Shown piece after piece: positions 38,801-44,574 of a stretch of DNA of 64,000 nucleotides. Source of the DNA: CAMCXE01 sp036520615 (GTDB lineage: Bacteria; Pseudomonadota; Gammaproteobacteria; Pseudomonadales; Cellvibrionaceae); the NCBI GenBank assembly GCA_036520615.1, contig DATDJI010000017.1, positions 13,169-77,168 on the forward strand, in the 5' to 3' direction. Below the pieces are notes generated by a model. The model was not told the origin of the DNA, did no database searches, and was given only the letters and a program-made list of their open reading frames with translations. The translations under genes were made by a program, and so were the position numbers. The stretch's first letter is position 1. Each line of letters starts with the position of its first letter.

Positions 38801-39773
38801 CTGCGGCGGCAGCTTGAATCACACCGGTTTGGTCGATTAACACCGCTTCGAGATTTACGCGGCCGCCTGCGCCTGCAGAGGCTGATGCATTGAGGCTGCC
38901 GCTATTGACTATATCGCCACCGGGTGCCAGCAGTTCGATGACACCGCCCTCACCACTGGCGCGCACCGCACGTACAACGCCGCTGTTGCGTATCGCTTGG
39001 GCGTTAGTCGCTTGGGTATTGGCCGCGCCGCCGTTAGTCAGCGCCACTGCCGCCGCTTCAATGCGGCCAGTGTTAATAACCTGCCCGGTCACGTCTGCTT
39101 CATCCACCAAAATCGGGATGCCGCTGCCGGGAGTTTGTAATAAAGCCTGGCTTGCTGAGCGCAGCGTAACCGCGCCATTGGCAGCGCGAATCTCCCCGCC
39201 GTTAATAACCTCAGGCGCAAGCAGGGTCACCTGCTGATCAGCGGCAATAATGCCTTGGTTCTCCACCCGCCCTTGATTTCCGCCAGCAAAAGCATCACGC
39301 CCGGCTAAAAAATCCGCCTGGTCGATATCCAGCGTGGTGACAACCAAACCGCCGACGTTTAGCTGCGCGCCCTGCCCCATTAACACACCGTTGGGGTTAA
39401 TCAAATACACCTGACCATTGGCGTTAATGTTGCCGTAAATCTCCGCCAAATTGCTGCCGACGACGCGGTTTAATACCACAGCATTGGCGTTAGGCTGATG
39501 GAAGTTTACGGTTTCAGGCGCTGCAACATTAAAGCTTTCATAGTTGATAATGGCCCGCTGGCTGGACTGCTGAACGTCCATAACTGCGCCATCCACCTGA
39601 ATAGCCGCCTGGCCTGCCACGACTTCACCGCCCTGCGGCAAAGCCTGCACCGATGACACACACATGCCAAACAGCAGAGCACTGGCACACAAAAGCTCGC
39701 CTAGTTTGCGCAGCGGCCCAGCTAATACGCGCTTACTGCCAGCGCAATTCACAAAGCACCTGGTGTTCAGCAT
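23808..39773 (-). CDS. Giant two-partner-secretion exoprotein (TpsA, filamentous haemagglutinin-like)
   Basis: This 5321-residue protein is a secreted or surface-held beta-helix adhesin. A signal peptide ends near residue 44 (SVQA). The TPS secretion domain follows at about 45-300, with the haemagglutinin motifs NYESFNV, LNRVVG and NPNG (126-129). Two long direct repeats of about 385 residues come next. The rest is dominated by about 32 copies of a 114-residue unit with core motifs LTDSNALTL, TGTGNVIIPVAGI, LTINANDLLDTDR and ITLRNAA. The C-terminal tail has a cysteine pair (Cys5284 and Cys5295), the only cysteines I see in the mature region. The ATG lies 41 bp inside the end of tpsB, so the two are coupled. 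The protein has no recognised toxin domain, and an adhesin role is inferred. Confidence 0.93.
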   Translation of the reverse strand: MLNTRCFVNCAGSKRVLAGPLRKLGELLCASALLFGMCVSSVQALPQGGEVVAGQAAIQVDGAVMDVQQSSQRAIINYESFNVAAPETVNFHQPNANAVVLNRVVGSNLAEIYGNINANGQVYLINPNGVLMGQGAQLNVGGLVVTTLDIDQADFLAGRDAFAGGNQGRVENQGIIAADQQVTLLAPEVINGGEIRAANGAVTLRSASQALLQTPGSGIPILVDEADVTGQVINTGRIEAAAVALTNGGAANTQATNAQAIRNSGVVRAVRASGEGGVIELLAPGGDIVNSGSLNASASAGAGGRVNLEAVLIDQTGVIQAAAAGVNGDGGAINVHATQALALHGATQINADAAARGKGGEILVVAEKNAWFTDTASITARGGSLSGDGGFVEFSGHEFVSVNGRVDVNSVNGKAGLWYIDPTDISITNTDANGTFSGGNPHVWGFFGTPATSQINIVSIRNALSTGDVTISTASGAASVGNITFNGFLDINGLGMVRTLTLTANGTLSFQSGSIYDSNLATATDGLNINATAGTGLFIADGVGVNGTLGKVNLTTTTGDATITGVGSVANAQDAVRVTASAGRILDGGDTYDDVSAPLTNGGAILSARDGIVGIDVYVSYLDALSSSGVISLSETDSINITRLSAATSASLSAGGQILTGNSTVFGGADITLASASSIAVAQNGLTVTGNLTLQAADVISETNSRTVSLGANHLNVVTSAAGGNSIFNTATNLLSTSNVSNNTLTFNDVNALTTSSISPFTGSIIINSGAGSDLTVGSHIELDGETGTLTFNAGKDLLVNGTVTDTVGGISNNNTLNFNAANNVTFGASGAANAGAGSVSVAASNGNLALDGSAVGTTITLSAAGAGLGNITSSASMDLNGFGAVRTLNLTASGSISFTAGTIADSNTATAADGLNLNATAGSGFTVADGASINVAAGKINITTTSGNATVTGLSSAANAADAVRVTASGGSILDAGNTLTDISSTHANGGAILSGRDGITGIETNVNYIDALSSAGDISLTESNLVNVTRLSAFDASSLTAGAQILTTNSSIFGGNDLSLISSSFIQVPTAGLTMPDLVLLQGADIRGEASGRTVILGGNHVSVNTDSSGGNLQINSTTNLLTLGNTGSNNITLNDANALLIASVRPQGGSTIISSGAGTDLTVANAANELDGSNGILTLNAGADLIVNQAMLDTVGGVNNATTINLYAVNNVTFSSAGRVNAGTGSVSINATGGNVALGQVDAATVSVVAAGSITDANANVVNLVGTSATLTAGTSIATLADRLEATLASLTLTASGGSAYLSNSQALSLTSANVQGDLDVTLHTAGNFTLVQAAPTITGNASFVVSAGQIIIPDAGWSIGGNLTFSATNLVDSNTDLTLAGAAANITLSNAASNRTWATSFTSLALALTGAGDFTLTDSSGLTLTSATVGANASFTTTNGNLTLSSDPTITGNLSLITTGTGNVILPTTGISEIGNLTISANDLLDTDRTITLAAASANINLRNAASAMVWNTTFTNLVLALAGGGDFSLTDTNALTLTSASTSGNASFTTTNADLTLSADPVVTGNLSLITSGGGNLIIPVAGISQPAALTINANDLLDTDRDVTLSATNANVTLRNAASARTWASSFDSLSLALTGAGDFNLTDANALTLSAASAGGNVNLTTTNADLTLSANTTVAGTLNLTTTGTGNVVVPVAGFTQSAGLTLNANDLLDTDRNVTLGASNANITLRNAASARTWTSSFSNLILSLTGSGDFALTDSNALTLTSATTGGNASFTTINADLTLSSDPAVTGNLSLITTGTGNVIIPVAGISQPAALTINANDILDTDRDLTLAATNANITLRNAASNRTWASSFDNLSLSLTGAGDLNLTDANALTLSAASAGANVILTTTNADLTLGANTSVTGTLSLITTGTGNVVVPGAGFIQSQALTLNANDLLDTDRNVTLGATNANITLRNAASSRNWTTGFTNLILSLTGSGDFALTDSNALTLTSAATGGNASFTTTNADLTLSADPVITGNLNLNASGAGNIVIPVAGISETGTLTVNANDLLDTDRNLILAASSATITLRNAALARSWTTSFNDLILSLTGAGDFALTDSNALTLTSATTAGNASFTTTNADLTLSADPAVSGNLNLITTGTGNVIIPIAGISQPAALTINAYDLIDTDRDLALSATNASVTLRNAASARNWATSFDNLILSLTGAGDFALIDSNAFTLTSAATGGNASFASTNADLTLSTDPTVAGNLSLITTGIGNVVLPVTGISETGALTINANDLLDTDRDVTLAAGNATITLRNAALARNWTTSFINLNLSLTGSGDFALTDSNALTLSSATAGGNASFTTTNADLTLTADPAVTGNLTMITTGTGNVIIPVTGISQPAALTINANDLLDTDRDLTLAATNASITLRNAASTRNWTTSFTDLNLSLTGAGDFALTDSNALTLTSATTGGNASFTTTNADLTLSADPAVAGNLSLITSGGGNVVIPAAGIVQPAGLTINANDLLDTDRDVNLAATNASVTLRNAVNNRSWLSSFDNLILALTGAGDFALTDSNELTLTSATTGGNASFTTTNADLTLSAAPVIVGNLSLITTGVGNVIIPVAGISQSAGLIVNANDLLEIDRDITLAASSATVTLRNAATARAWATNFNDLTLTLTGAGDFSLIDNNALTLTSISTDGNASFSTTNADLTLSSNPAVAGSLSLITTGTGNVIIPVTGIAQPAALTINANDVLDVDRDITLAATNANITVRNAALARNWSTSFTNLILSLTGSGDFTLTDSNALTLTSATVGGNASFTTTNADLTLSADPAVAGNLSLITTGTGNVIIPVAGITQSAALTINANDLLDTDRDLTLAATNATITLRNAASNRTWVSSFDNLSLTLSGVGDFNLTDANALTLSAASAGGNVNLTTTNADLTLSANTAVAGSLNLTTTGTGNVVVPVAGFTQSAGLTLNANDLLDADRNVTLGATNANISLRNAASARNWTSSFSNLILSLTGSGDFALTDSNALTLTSATTDGNASFTTTNADLTLASDPAVSGNLSMITTGAGNVVIPVAGISQPATLTINANDLLDTDSTITLGATNANITLRNAASARSWTTSFNDLILSLTGAGDFALTDSNALILTSAATSGNASFTTTNADLTLSSDPAVTGNLSLIATGTGNVIIPVAGISQPAALTINANDLLDADHNIALSAGTATIALRNATTASSWATDFAHLNLSLAGGGDFALTNSNALILDSATIASNASFTTTNADLTISGDPIITGNLTLNTTGAGNVIIPVAGISETSNLTVNANDLIDTDRDITFAAAAANINLRNAALARSWATDINSLTLSLTGGGDLSLANARALTLNSITTDGAVQFTVANADLILSAAPVGTGNLSLITSGIGNVIIPVTGIAQSGDLIINANDLLDTDRNVILTAANASITLRDAQAARSWTTDFNRLDLTLNGAGDFALTNAQALTLASATSAGNASFTSAADLTLTSTPAVAGNLSLITTGAGNLILSAASLAHSAGLIINASDLIADTLAATNASITLRNATTAHNWSTDFNSLALSLTGGGSFALSNADSLTLTSVNTDGITSFTTTSADLILTAAPSVSGALSLITTGAGNVIIPTAGIAQAAALTINANDILDADRDISLAASQADITIRNAAATRNWSTSLTSLSLQLNGTGDFNLTDSDALTLISANAGGNVNLTATNADIILATNTQVNGTLNLTATGSGNVVVPLTGFTQAAGLTINANDLLDTDRTISLAASDANISLRSATSPHSWATDINNLTLALVGGGDFALTDTNALTLGPVTSTGNSAFTTTNADLILTTAPNVAGTLSLITTGVGNVIIPAAGINQPASLTINAYGLFDSDLSNTDPNLSLSATTANISLRNASAARTWDTDFNDLNLALSGAGDFNLTNQSALTINSISANGNVNIITINADTILSTDTQVNGTLNLTTTGAGKIILPNTGFTQLAGLTINAQDISDSDSTVSLGATAANITLRNASAARNWATDFNSLILSLSGGGDFALSNNKALTLGAVSANGNTSFTTTNADLTLNADPAVSGNLSLITNGSGNVIIPVAGIAQPGALTINADDIVDTDRDINLSATNAAIILRHANLTRSWVTDLDSLSLDITGTADLNITDANALTLNSLNSAGTITVATTNANLTLAANAQVNGALNLITTGVGNVVVPVAGFTQAGALTINAQDLIDTDRDVSLAATNANINLRNAAAARNWSTDFNNLALSLTGAGDFALNNSGALTLASLGTGANARFTATNGDLTLTANPTIAGNLSLITTGSGNIILPATGLTQTAGLFINANDVLDTDANVNISASSADIKLRNAIGARSWVTNIGALDLALTGAGNFALVNNTALTLGAISSDASASFSTLNSDLTLSANPSVAGNLNLTTTGTGTIVLPSTGLNHSGALTLNADDVRDTDESLILSATDANVTLRAGTGAHNWDTDFNTLSLTFTSSGDFNLTDTNALNLLSASVNGNASFTTSNGNLIIAANPLVTGTLTLATTGTGNLIIPVAGITHTGSLFINANDVLDTDSDVTLAAANANVKLRNITAARSWSTHFNSLDLALTGTGNLAINNDQALIINSASSNANLSFTTNNANITLPTNSQVTGTLSLNTGSGIIRVPDAGFAQSGALTVAADDLIDTDRNLNLSATNAIINLRNGAPARNWSTDFANLTLALNGAGAFSLTDANAITLGTINTGGNASFTTTNADLTLTSNPIIAGNSSLNTTGTGALIVPASGINHAGVLNINANDVFDTDRNVNLIARDGHITLRASAGPLALNTRMDRLDLSSLSNFALTVADADDLILGILSTGGDSTISSVGNLDLTGATVNVGGRLTLNASDQLQLAAAGLTLNGAAAPAISSGVFASPSSQTAEVTINAATISVVGGGPVRLDAHAADITLTGSDAISLDTRLDQLGLSYQAAGTFSITNGRDLNITRLDAPHVDTLTLAINGALRVPASGLSLSHSLAINAFDLFDDDRELTLSAPQLLVALSAAQGENRWNLAVDELDVSVIGSADLSLIDSNGLTLRDLNGDGSSLSLADGNLGLLLSSGDLTIQSDISAKRSVAESTAPLDVVVAQGSINTLGPVRISAQQQPAQAGNFAIRLRLTDQSSADRAISLNTGTQVTATGGDILFDTRPVATAAPAHRHYNQAAGATVAAYTNNNEANTGRVTLNGLPIVPSAEQTIGSNRWLAIVADAEAEATGIAMPFEDLSQATKALQQSQLSGPNVNDQFAKAFGDCDELDPKNRQRCKINSALKAFLSHWLVGGEMPLKREAQ
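24590..35526 (-). repeat. About 32 direct repeats of 342 bp inside tpsA
   Basis: The unit is 342 nt (114 codons) and keeps frame throughout. Central copies are closer to each other than the edge copies, which suggests gene conversion or recent duplication. Boundaries are estimated from where the GDF-LTD motif begins and ends. Confidence 0.85.
36000..38310 (-). repeat. Two long direct repeats of about 1.16 kb in the N-terminal half of tpsA
   Basis: The motifs DINGLGMVRTLTL (near 38300) and DLNGFGAVRTLNL (near 37140) each open a similar stretch. Each stretch contains ATDGLNxNATAG, AVRVTAS, GGAILSxRDGI, a DALSS strand and NNVTF. The second copy loses similarity near 36000. The copies are more diverged than the 342-bp units. 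Confidence 0.7.
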
Positions 39774-41301
39774 CTAACTTCACTCCATCGACGGCACCGC
39801 CAAAGCCTGTCACCGCCATTACATTAATGTGCAGATGCGCGCCGAAACTGGCGTTAGCACCCAGGCCTATATCGCTTAAGTGTGCACTGCGGGTATCGCT
39901 TTTGGCATCAAGGTCGCGCCCTGTGCCGTATTCCGCCACTACATAAGGCTCAATGCGCCAGCGCTTGCGCACCAGCACATTGGGCAGGCGCCACTCTAAA
40001 ACGCCCAAGGCTGCGCGCTCGGCGTTAAATAAACCGGCCGAATAACCGCGCACTCCGTAGGCACCGGAAAGCGCCATGCTCTCAATACTAGGCAAGCTCA
40101 CATCGCTAAATTGCCCGCGCCCGGTGAATTGCAGAACCTGCCGCCAAGTGCCAGTGCCCCAGCCCTGCGAAAGCAGAGCGCTAAAATCAATTTTGTTAAA
40201 GTCCTCATCGGGCAGGCGCTCTACCTCTCCCGGGCCGTAGCTGTATTCCAACTGCATATTGGCAACAGCGCCTTTGCTTGACACCCAAGTGCGATTCCAC
40301 TCAGCCGTAACTGCCTGGCTCAGCTCCCGCGCAACGGAAGTTTGCCCGGCATCCAGCCGATTGCGTTTGTCGTAAAGGCCTAAGCGCAGGCTGGAATGCT
40401 CACTCGGCTGGTGCCGCAACACACGGGTAACCCCCGTGCTCAGCGTGCGCGTATCACCTTCTAAACCCAGAGCGGCAAAGCGCTCGCCCAACTCGAATTG
40501 GTTGTTGGCGGCGCTGATATCCCACAAATAATGCAAATGCCCAAACGGCAGTTGATAACCGAGGCTGCCGTAACGGTTGGCAACACCGCCTAGCGTCTGC
40601 AACATCCCCAAATCGAGACGATCGTGGTGCCCAGTCAACTGAAATTGTGAATACTGTGCAATAGCGCGTTGTTTACCGCTGGTTGCGCTGCCGTAGTTGT
40701 CCAGCCGCAAGCTGTATATATGGCTGTCGGCCTTGTCCACACGCAGGTTCAATACCGCTTCTCCGGGTTTTTCACCGCGGGAATAAAACGCAAATACGTT
40801 GAACCCTGCCTGGGCTTTTAACGCCTGCACTTGCTTTTCAATGGCCGGGCCATAGAGCAACTCGCCCAACTCCTGCGCAAAGGGGTGTTCAAAACGCTCA
40901 TCGGCCAGTTCAGTTTTATTAATAACATGCACATTACCCAGCCTGCCCTCCTGCACACGCAACTCCACGCGGCCGGCCTCCACCCGTTGCGGTGGCAAAA
41001 ATACCGTGTGAAAAGGAAAGCCGAATGTGCGCACATACAGTGTCAAAGCATCGGCCAGAGTATTGAGCTCCTCCACGGACATATCAGGGCCGAACCGGCC
41101 TCGCTCGACGAGCGCCTGTTGTTCAAGCCCAGCGATCGTAAGACCGTGCGCCGGATGATCAAGGCCTGTAAAGCTGAATTTATTCACGCTCATCCGCAGG
41201 CTATCTTCAGTAGGCTGTGCAGACTGCGCCGCTTGCACCCCCAGCAGCAGTCCCGCCCAAAGCATCATTATTTTTATCAACAAGGCATACCTAGGGTTCA
41301 T
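39733..41301 (-). CDS. TpsB outer-membrane transporter (FhaC/ShlB/HecB family)
   Basis: The 522-residue Omp85-family pore exports the adjacent TpsA. A signal peptide ends near ALA/QSAQP (about residue 25-30). Two POTRA domains cover about 35-200, including the motif VELRVQEGRLGNV. The C-terminal 16-strand barrel contains the conserved GVRGYSAG of strand/loop L6 near residue 420 and ends in Trp-Gln. The barrel end overlaps the tpsA start by 41 bp. Its partner is given by position and by the TPS domain of that gene. Confidence 0.92.
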   Translation of the reverse strand: MNPRYALLIKIMMLWAGLLLGVQAAQSAQPTEDSLRMSVNKFSFTGLDHPAHGLTIAGLEQQALVERGRFGPDMSVEELNTLADALTLYVRTFGFPFHTVFLPPQRVEAGRVELRVQEGRLGNVHVINKTELADERFEHPFAQELGELLYGPAIEKQVQALKAQAGFNVFAFYSRGEKPGEAVLNLRVDKADSHIYSLRLDNYGSATSGKQRAIAQYSQFQLTGHHDRLDLGMLQTLGGVANRYGSLGYQLPFGHLHYLWDISAANNQFELGERFAALGLEGDTRTLSTGVTRVLRHQPSEHSSLRLGLYDKRNRLDAGQTSVARELSQAVTAEWNRTWVSSKGAVANMQLEYSYGPGEVERLPDEDFNKIDFSALLSQGWGTGTWRQVLQFTGRGQFSDVSLPSIESMALSGAYGVRGYSAGLFNAERAALGVLEWRLPNVLVRKRWRIEPYVVAEYGTGRDLDAKSDTRSAHLSDIGLGANASFGAHLHINVMAVTGFGGAVDGVKLDAEHQVLCELRWQ

Positions 41302-41785
41302 GAACCAATCACGTTAATGAGTCTAAACATCTCAGTCGGGCAAGCCCTGCCGCCATTTCGTCACCCGGCGCGACAGCGCGATGAAAAAAGTCAGGGCGCT
41401 TTAACTTGTCTGAAGCAGGCTTGGTCTGAAACACAGCTTGGTAAAGCCGCCTGCATCACGGCTAGCTTGCACACTGAAGCGATCGCGTCTTGCCCAGTTC
41501 AGGCTTAATCAGAGCTTTCCCAGATGTATCTACGGGTCATTGCTATCTACGGGTCATTGCTTAAGCTCCGCTCACGCAACGCTAAAATGCGGCAAGCACT
41601 ATTTATTTTGATCTGCGCCCGCTGCCTTCAAACACCCCAAGCCTTAAGGCAAGGGGTTTGTTAACTATAGACCACACATCAATTATTACCCTGTGAAAAA
41701 ACCATGAGCTCAGGCGGCATTTGCCAAGGCTGGCTGCGTCATCCATCCTTAATTATCTGCACTTTGCCCATAGGCACCCGCATCT
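41302..41785. other. Divergent promoter region between tpsB and the receiver-GGDEF gene
   Basis: This 484-bp region separates divergent genes that probably act together. It contains a perfect 17-bp tandem duplication at 41527-41560. No gene is supported. Confidence 0.5.
41527..41560. repeat. Perfect 17-bp tandem repeat in the divergent promoter region
   Basis: TATCTACGGGTCATTGC occurs twice back to back with no spacer. A pair of direct sites between two divergent genes is a candidate regulator-binding site. Confidence 0.75.
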
Positions 41786-42892
41786 ATGAAACTATTAGTG
41801 GTTGACGATCATGAGCTGTTCCGGCAAGGCATGGATATGCTGCTGTCCAGCCAAAGCGCCATTAAAACTGTTCTGCACGCGGCGACAGCTGCCCAGGCAC
41901 TGCAACAACATAGCGACCATCCGGACATAGACTTGGTATTGCTTGATTACAACCTGGGTAATGATCGCGGCATGGACGTATTGCTAGCCCTTAAACACCG
42001 CGACCCATCGCTGCCCATCGCCGTTATATCCGGCCGCGAAGATTCAGAAGTCATCCTCAGTGCCCTAGGCGCGGGCGCAAGCGCTTTTATCCCCAAAAGC
42101 CTCTCCACTGACGACACCCTCAAAGCCATTAACATGGTGTTAGACGGCAGTATTTATGCGCCCTGGCCCGAAGACCCAGAAGATCAACCGCGCGGCCAAA
42201 CCGACCGCGACATCGCCCGCCAACAGCAACTACAACAATTGACCAGCTTCGCCCGTGGCGTATTCGACGCCAACCAATTACACCTGCAAGCGCAGGCGAC
42301 GGTGGAAACGCAAATGGGCAGTGCCTTGCACAGCTGGGTAGCGGAAATCCAAAAAGATCGCTCACGCTTAGAAGCCCTAGCTTTCCAAGACGATCTCACC
42401 GGCCTTGCCAACCGGCGGTTATTTTTAGAGCGGCTAGACCAAGCCCTGCGCAACTGCCGTCGCAACAAAACCCATATGGCATTGGTATTTTTAGATCTCG
42501 ACCGTTTTAAACAGCTCAACGACAGCCTGGGCCACTACGCGGGGGATCAATTATTAAAAGAAATCGGCCAACGATTAATGCGCTCGGTACGCGAAGTAGA
42601 CACAGCCGCGCGTTTAGGAGGCGATGAATTCACGCTAATTCTGGTCGATGTGCAGTCTGAAGAAGGCCTGGTAAACCAACTTACCCGCCTGCGCAGCAGC
42701 TTAAAAAATCCGTTGGAAATTCAAGGCCAACTGGTGCGCCCTTCAGCCAGCATAGGCGCCGCCATCAGCGACGGCTCCGAATCCGCCACCGAACTTATGG
42801 CCCGCGCTGATGAGAGCTTGTATGCGGTGAAAGCCCAAGGGCGAGATAATTTTGCGATAGCGGCGGGGGTTAATTTTCAGGGGGTTAAATAA
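41786..42892 (+). CDS. Response regulator with GGDEF diguanylate cyclase domain
   Basis: The 368-residue soluble protein has an N-terminal receiver (residues 1-120) with DDHE, phospho-Asp54 in LLDYNLG and the conserved Lys in FIPKS. A linker with a helical segment leads to a GGDEF domain. The catalytic motif GGDEF is intact at 278-282. The RxxD product-inhibition site (REVD, 269-272) lies exactly five residues before it. It should make c-di-GMP when phosphorylated. It is transcribed away from tpsB, and the hybrid kinase at 21014 is a reasonable partner. The ribosome-binding site is weak. Confidence 0.92.
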   Translation: MKLLVVDDHELFRQGMDMLLSSQSAIKTVLHAATAAQALQQHSDHPDIDLVLLDYNLGNDRGMDVLLALKHRDPSLPIAVISGREDSEVILSALGAGASAFIPKSLSTDDTLKAINMVLDGSIYAPWPEDPEDQPRGQTDRDIARQQQLQQLTSFARGVFDANQLHLQAQATVETQMGSALHSWVAEIQKDRSRLEALAFQDDLTGLANRRLFLERLDQALRNCRRNKTHMALVFLDLDRFKQLNDSLGHYAGDQLLKEIGQRLMRSVREVDTAARLGGDEFTLILVDVQSEEGLVNQLTRLRSSLKNPLEIQGQLVRPSASIGAAISDGSESATELMARADESLYAVKAQGRDNFAIAAGVNFQGVK

Positions 42893-43059
42893 GGCTTTAA
42901 CAGATTTTAAAGCACAATTAATCGCGCATTAGCCAAGCGGCTTGAGATGCACAGGCTAAATATTATTCGGGATAAAATACATCTGAAAATTTAGCGGCCA
43001 GATTAAATAAAAGATATTTTTCCAGCTCCTAAGCAATGCATTTAATAATGCATGCCCGC

Positions 43060-44217
43060 TTAAAGCCCGCGCGCCGCAAGCTTTTCATATTTTTGCTGCA
43101 TTAATTGTGCATTGCGCGGCTCGTTAAGCGTTTTATGAATTGTGCTAGCCAACTGATAAAAACGCGAAACATCAGACTCTTTGGCGATGGCTCGCTGAAT
43201 ATGGGTTAAGGCGCTACTGGCATCGCCTTCGCCGAATTTAGTCAACGCCTGTGAATATTCAAAATAGGGATTTGAATTGCGGTACTCTTTTACTTGGGCA
43301 GAAAAATAGCGAGCTTTTTCCGGAGCGTTTAACTCTTCATACAAAAAAGCCAAATTATTCATAATGGTTAAATCGGTATGGTTATAACTTAAACCTTTCA
43401 GATAAGCCTGTTCTGCCTCAGCCAATAAACCTGCACGCTTGTAAACAATTGCCAAATTATTCCACACATAGCTTTGTTGCGAGTCCGCTGCTATGGCTTT
43501 GCGCAAATTAAGGAACGCGAGCTCAAACTGATTATTAGCTAATGCCTCTGTGCCTCGATTACTGTAAAACTGCGCCTCAATTAATTCCGGGCTTAAAGCA
43601 CGTTGCGGGTAGCTTGGGCGGTATTTGTTTAAGGCTAAATCCACCACGACATAATCAACTGCCCCTAAGCCTCGGCTTTCGCTGGGGAATTTAACCATTG
43701 CGTTGATATGCACAACAAAAAACATCGAGGTATCGCCAGACATACTCCAGTTGGGCGGAATATCCACTTGATTAATAAACGCCTCCAATTGCAGATGGCG
43801 CGCAAGGGCCACGTATAATAAGGAAAAACTCAAACAATTAGCTTGCCGACGGGCAAAGGTAACAGCGGGTAATTCGGTAGTATCGGCAGAAAATTGAAAT
43901 CCTCGGCCACCTTGTGACTGCGGTGTGATTAGCGCTTTGTGCAGGGCAAGCGCTTTATCTAAAGGGGAGGTTGCTGTGGCAGTGGCGCGCTCGGCAAATG
44001 TTTTTAATTCAGGTGTTAAACCATACAAATCACTTTTGGGTAATTCCGCTTCAGTAACTGCGTGCCCTAACAGCGCTGTGCCTGCTTTGAGCGCGGCGGC
44101 ATTATCGGGCAGGTTGGCAAGCGAAGGTTTAATGGCAGTTGGGCTGCAGGCCGTAATATGCAGCAGCGATAAGGCCATCCACAGAGCAGCACTCGTTTGT
44201 AACAGGGATCGCTTCAC
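43060..44217 (-). CDS. Lipoprotein with transglutaminase-like and TPR domains
   Basis: The 385-residue protein has a lipoprotein signal with lipobox ITAC (Cys24). Residues about 85-195 look like a transglutaminase-type papain fold. It has a plausible triad: Cys127 (RQANCLSFS), His169 (FFVVHINAMV) and Asp192 (YVVVDLAL). Residues about 212-375 form four or five TPR units (for example YVWNNLAIVYKRAGLLAEAE and IMNNLAFLYEELNAPEKAR). Proteins of this type are periplasmic, of unknown substrate, and probably mediate protein interactions. The gene ends facing the GGDEF gene, 167 bp away. Confidence 0.82.
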   Translation of the reverse strand: MKRSLLQTSAALWMALSLLHITACSPTAIKPSLANLPDNAAALKAGTALLGHAVTEAELPKSDLYGLTPELKTFAERATATATSPLDKALALHKALITPQSQGGRGFQFSADTTELPAVTFARRQANCLSFSLLYVALARHLQLEAFINQVDIPPNWSMSGDTSMFFVVHINAMVKFPSESRGLGAVDYVVVDLALNKYRPSYPQRALSPELIEAQFYSNRGTEALANNQFELAFLNLRKAIAADSQQSYVWNNLAIVYKRAGLLAEAEQAYLKGLSYNHTDLTIMNNLAFLYEELNAPEKARYFSAQVKEYRNSNPYFEYSQALTKFGEGDASSALTHIQRAIAKESDVSRFYQLASTIHKTLNEPRNAQLMQQKYEKLAARGL

Positions 44218-44574
44218 GTACTGCCTCGCAGTGGTTTCTCGAAAACTTACTGTGCGCCTGGCGACGGCCTGGGAAGTTTTAACTTATCAGGAAGAAACCA
44301 GCCGGATTCGCTACAGAGCAGTGACAATTCACGCTTACAGATGCACTAAACAGCTTAGATAAAGTGTAGAGAACGCGGCAAGCATGTGAGCGCTAAAAGT
44401 GGATTTTTGTTATTTAAAGTCACGGTATGGTTTGCGTATAAATTAAAAAAGCATATCGTCTGAATAAACGTCCACGAACCACATATATCTGTTCTCTGCA
44501 CAGCAAAAAGCCTCAGTTAAACCCAAAAATAAAGGCTTTACTGAGGCTTTTGATAAAACCCTAAGTGTTTGCGA
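44218..44574. other. Intergenic region with the TonB-receptor terminator
   Basis: This stretch holds the promoter of the TPR lipoprotein gene and, at 44506-44551, the terminator of the TonB receptor gene. No gene is supported. Confidence 0.5.
44506..44551 (-). terminator. Terminator of the first TonB-dependent receptor gene
   Basis: The arms AAAAGCCTCAGT and ACTGAGGCTTTT pair around an approximately 20-base loop. An A-rich flank reads as T on the minus strand, 24 bases beyond the stop. Confidence 0.65.

Noticed and set aside
24574..39237. Many long plus-strand frames (up to about 550 codons) opposite tpsA
   Set aside because: They mirror the 342-bp repeats of tpsA on the other strand. They have Val/Lys/Ser/Ala-biased products and no domains or ribosome-binding sites.
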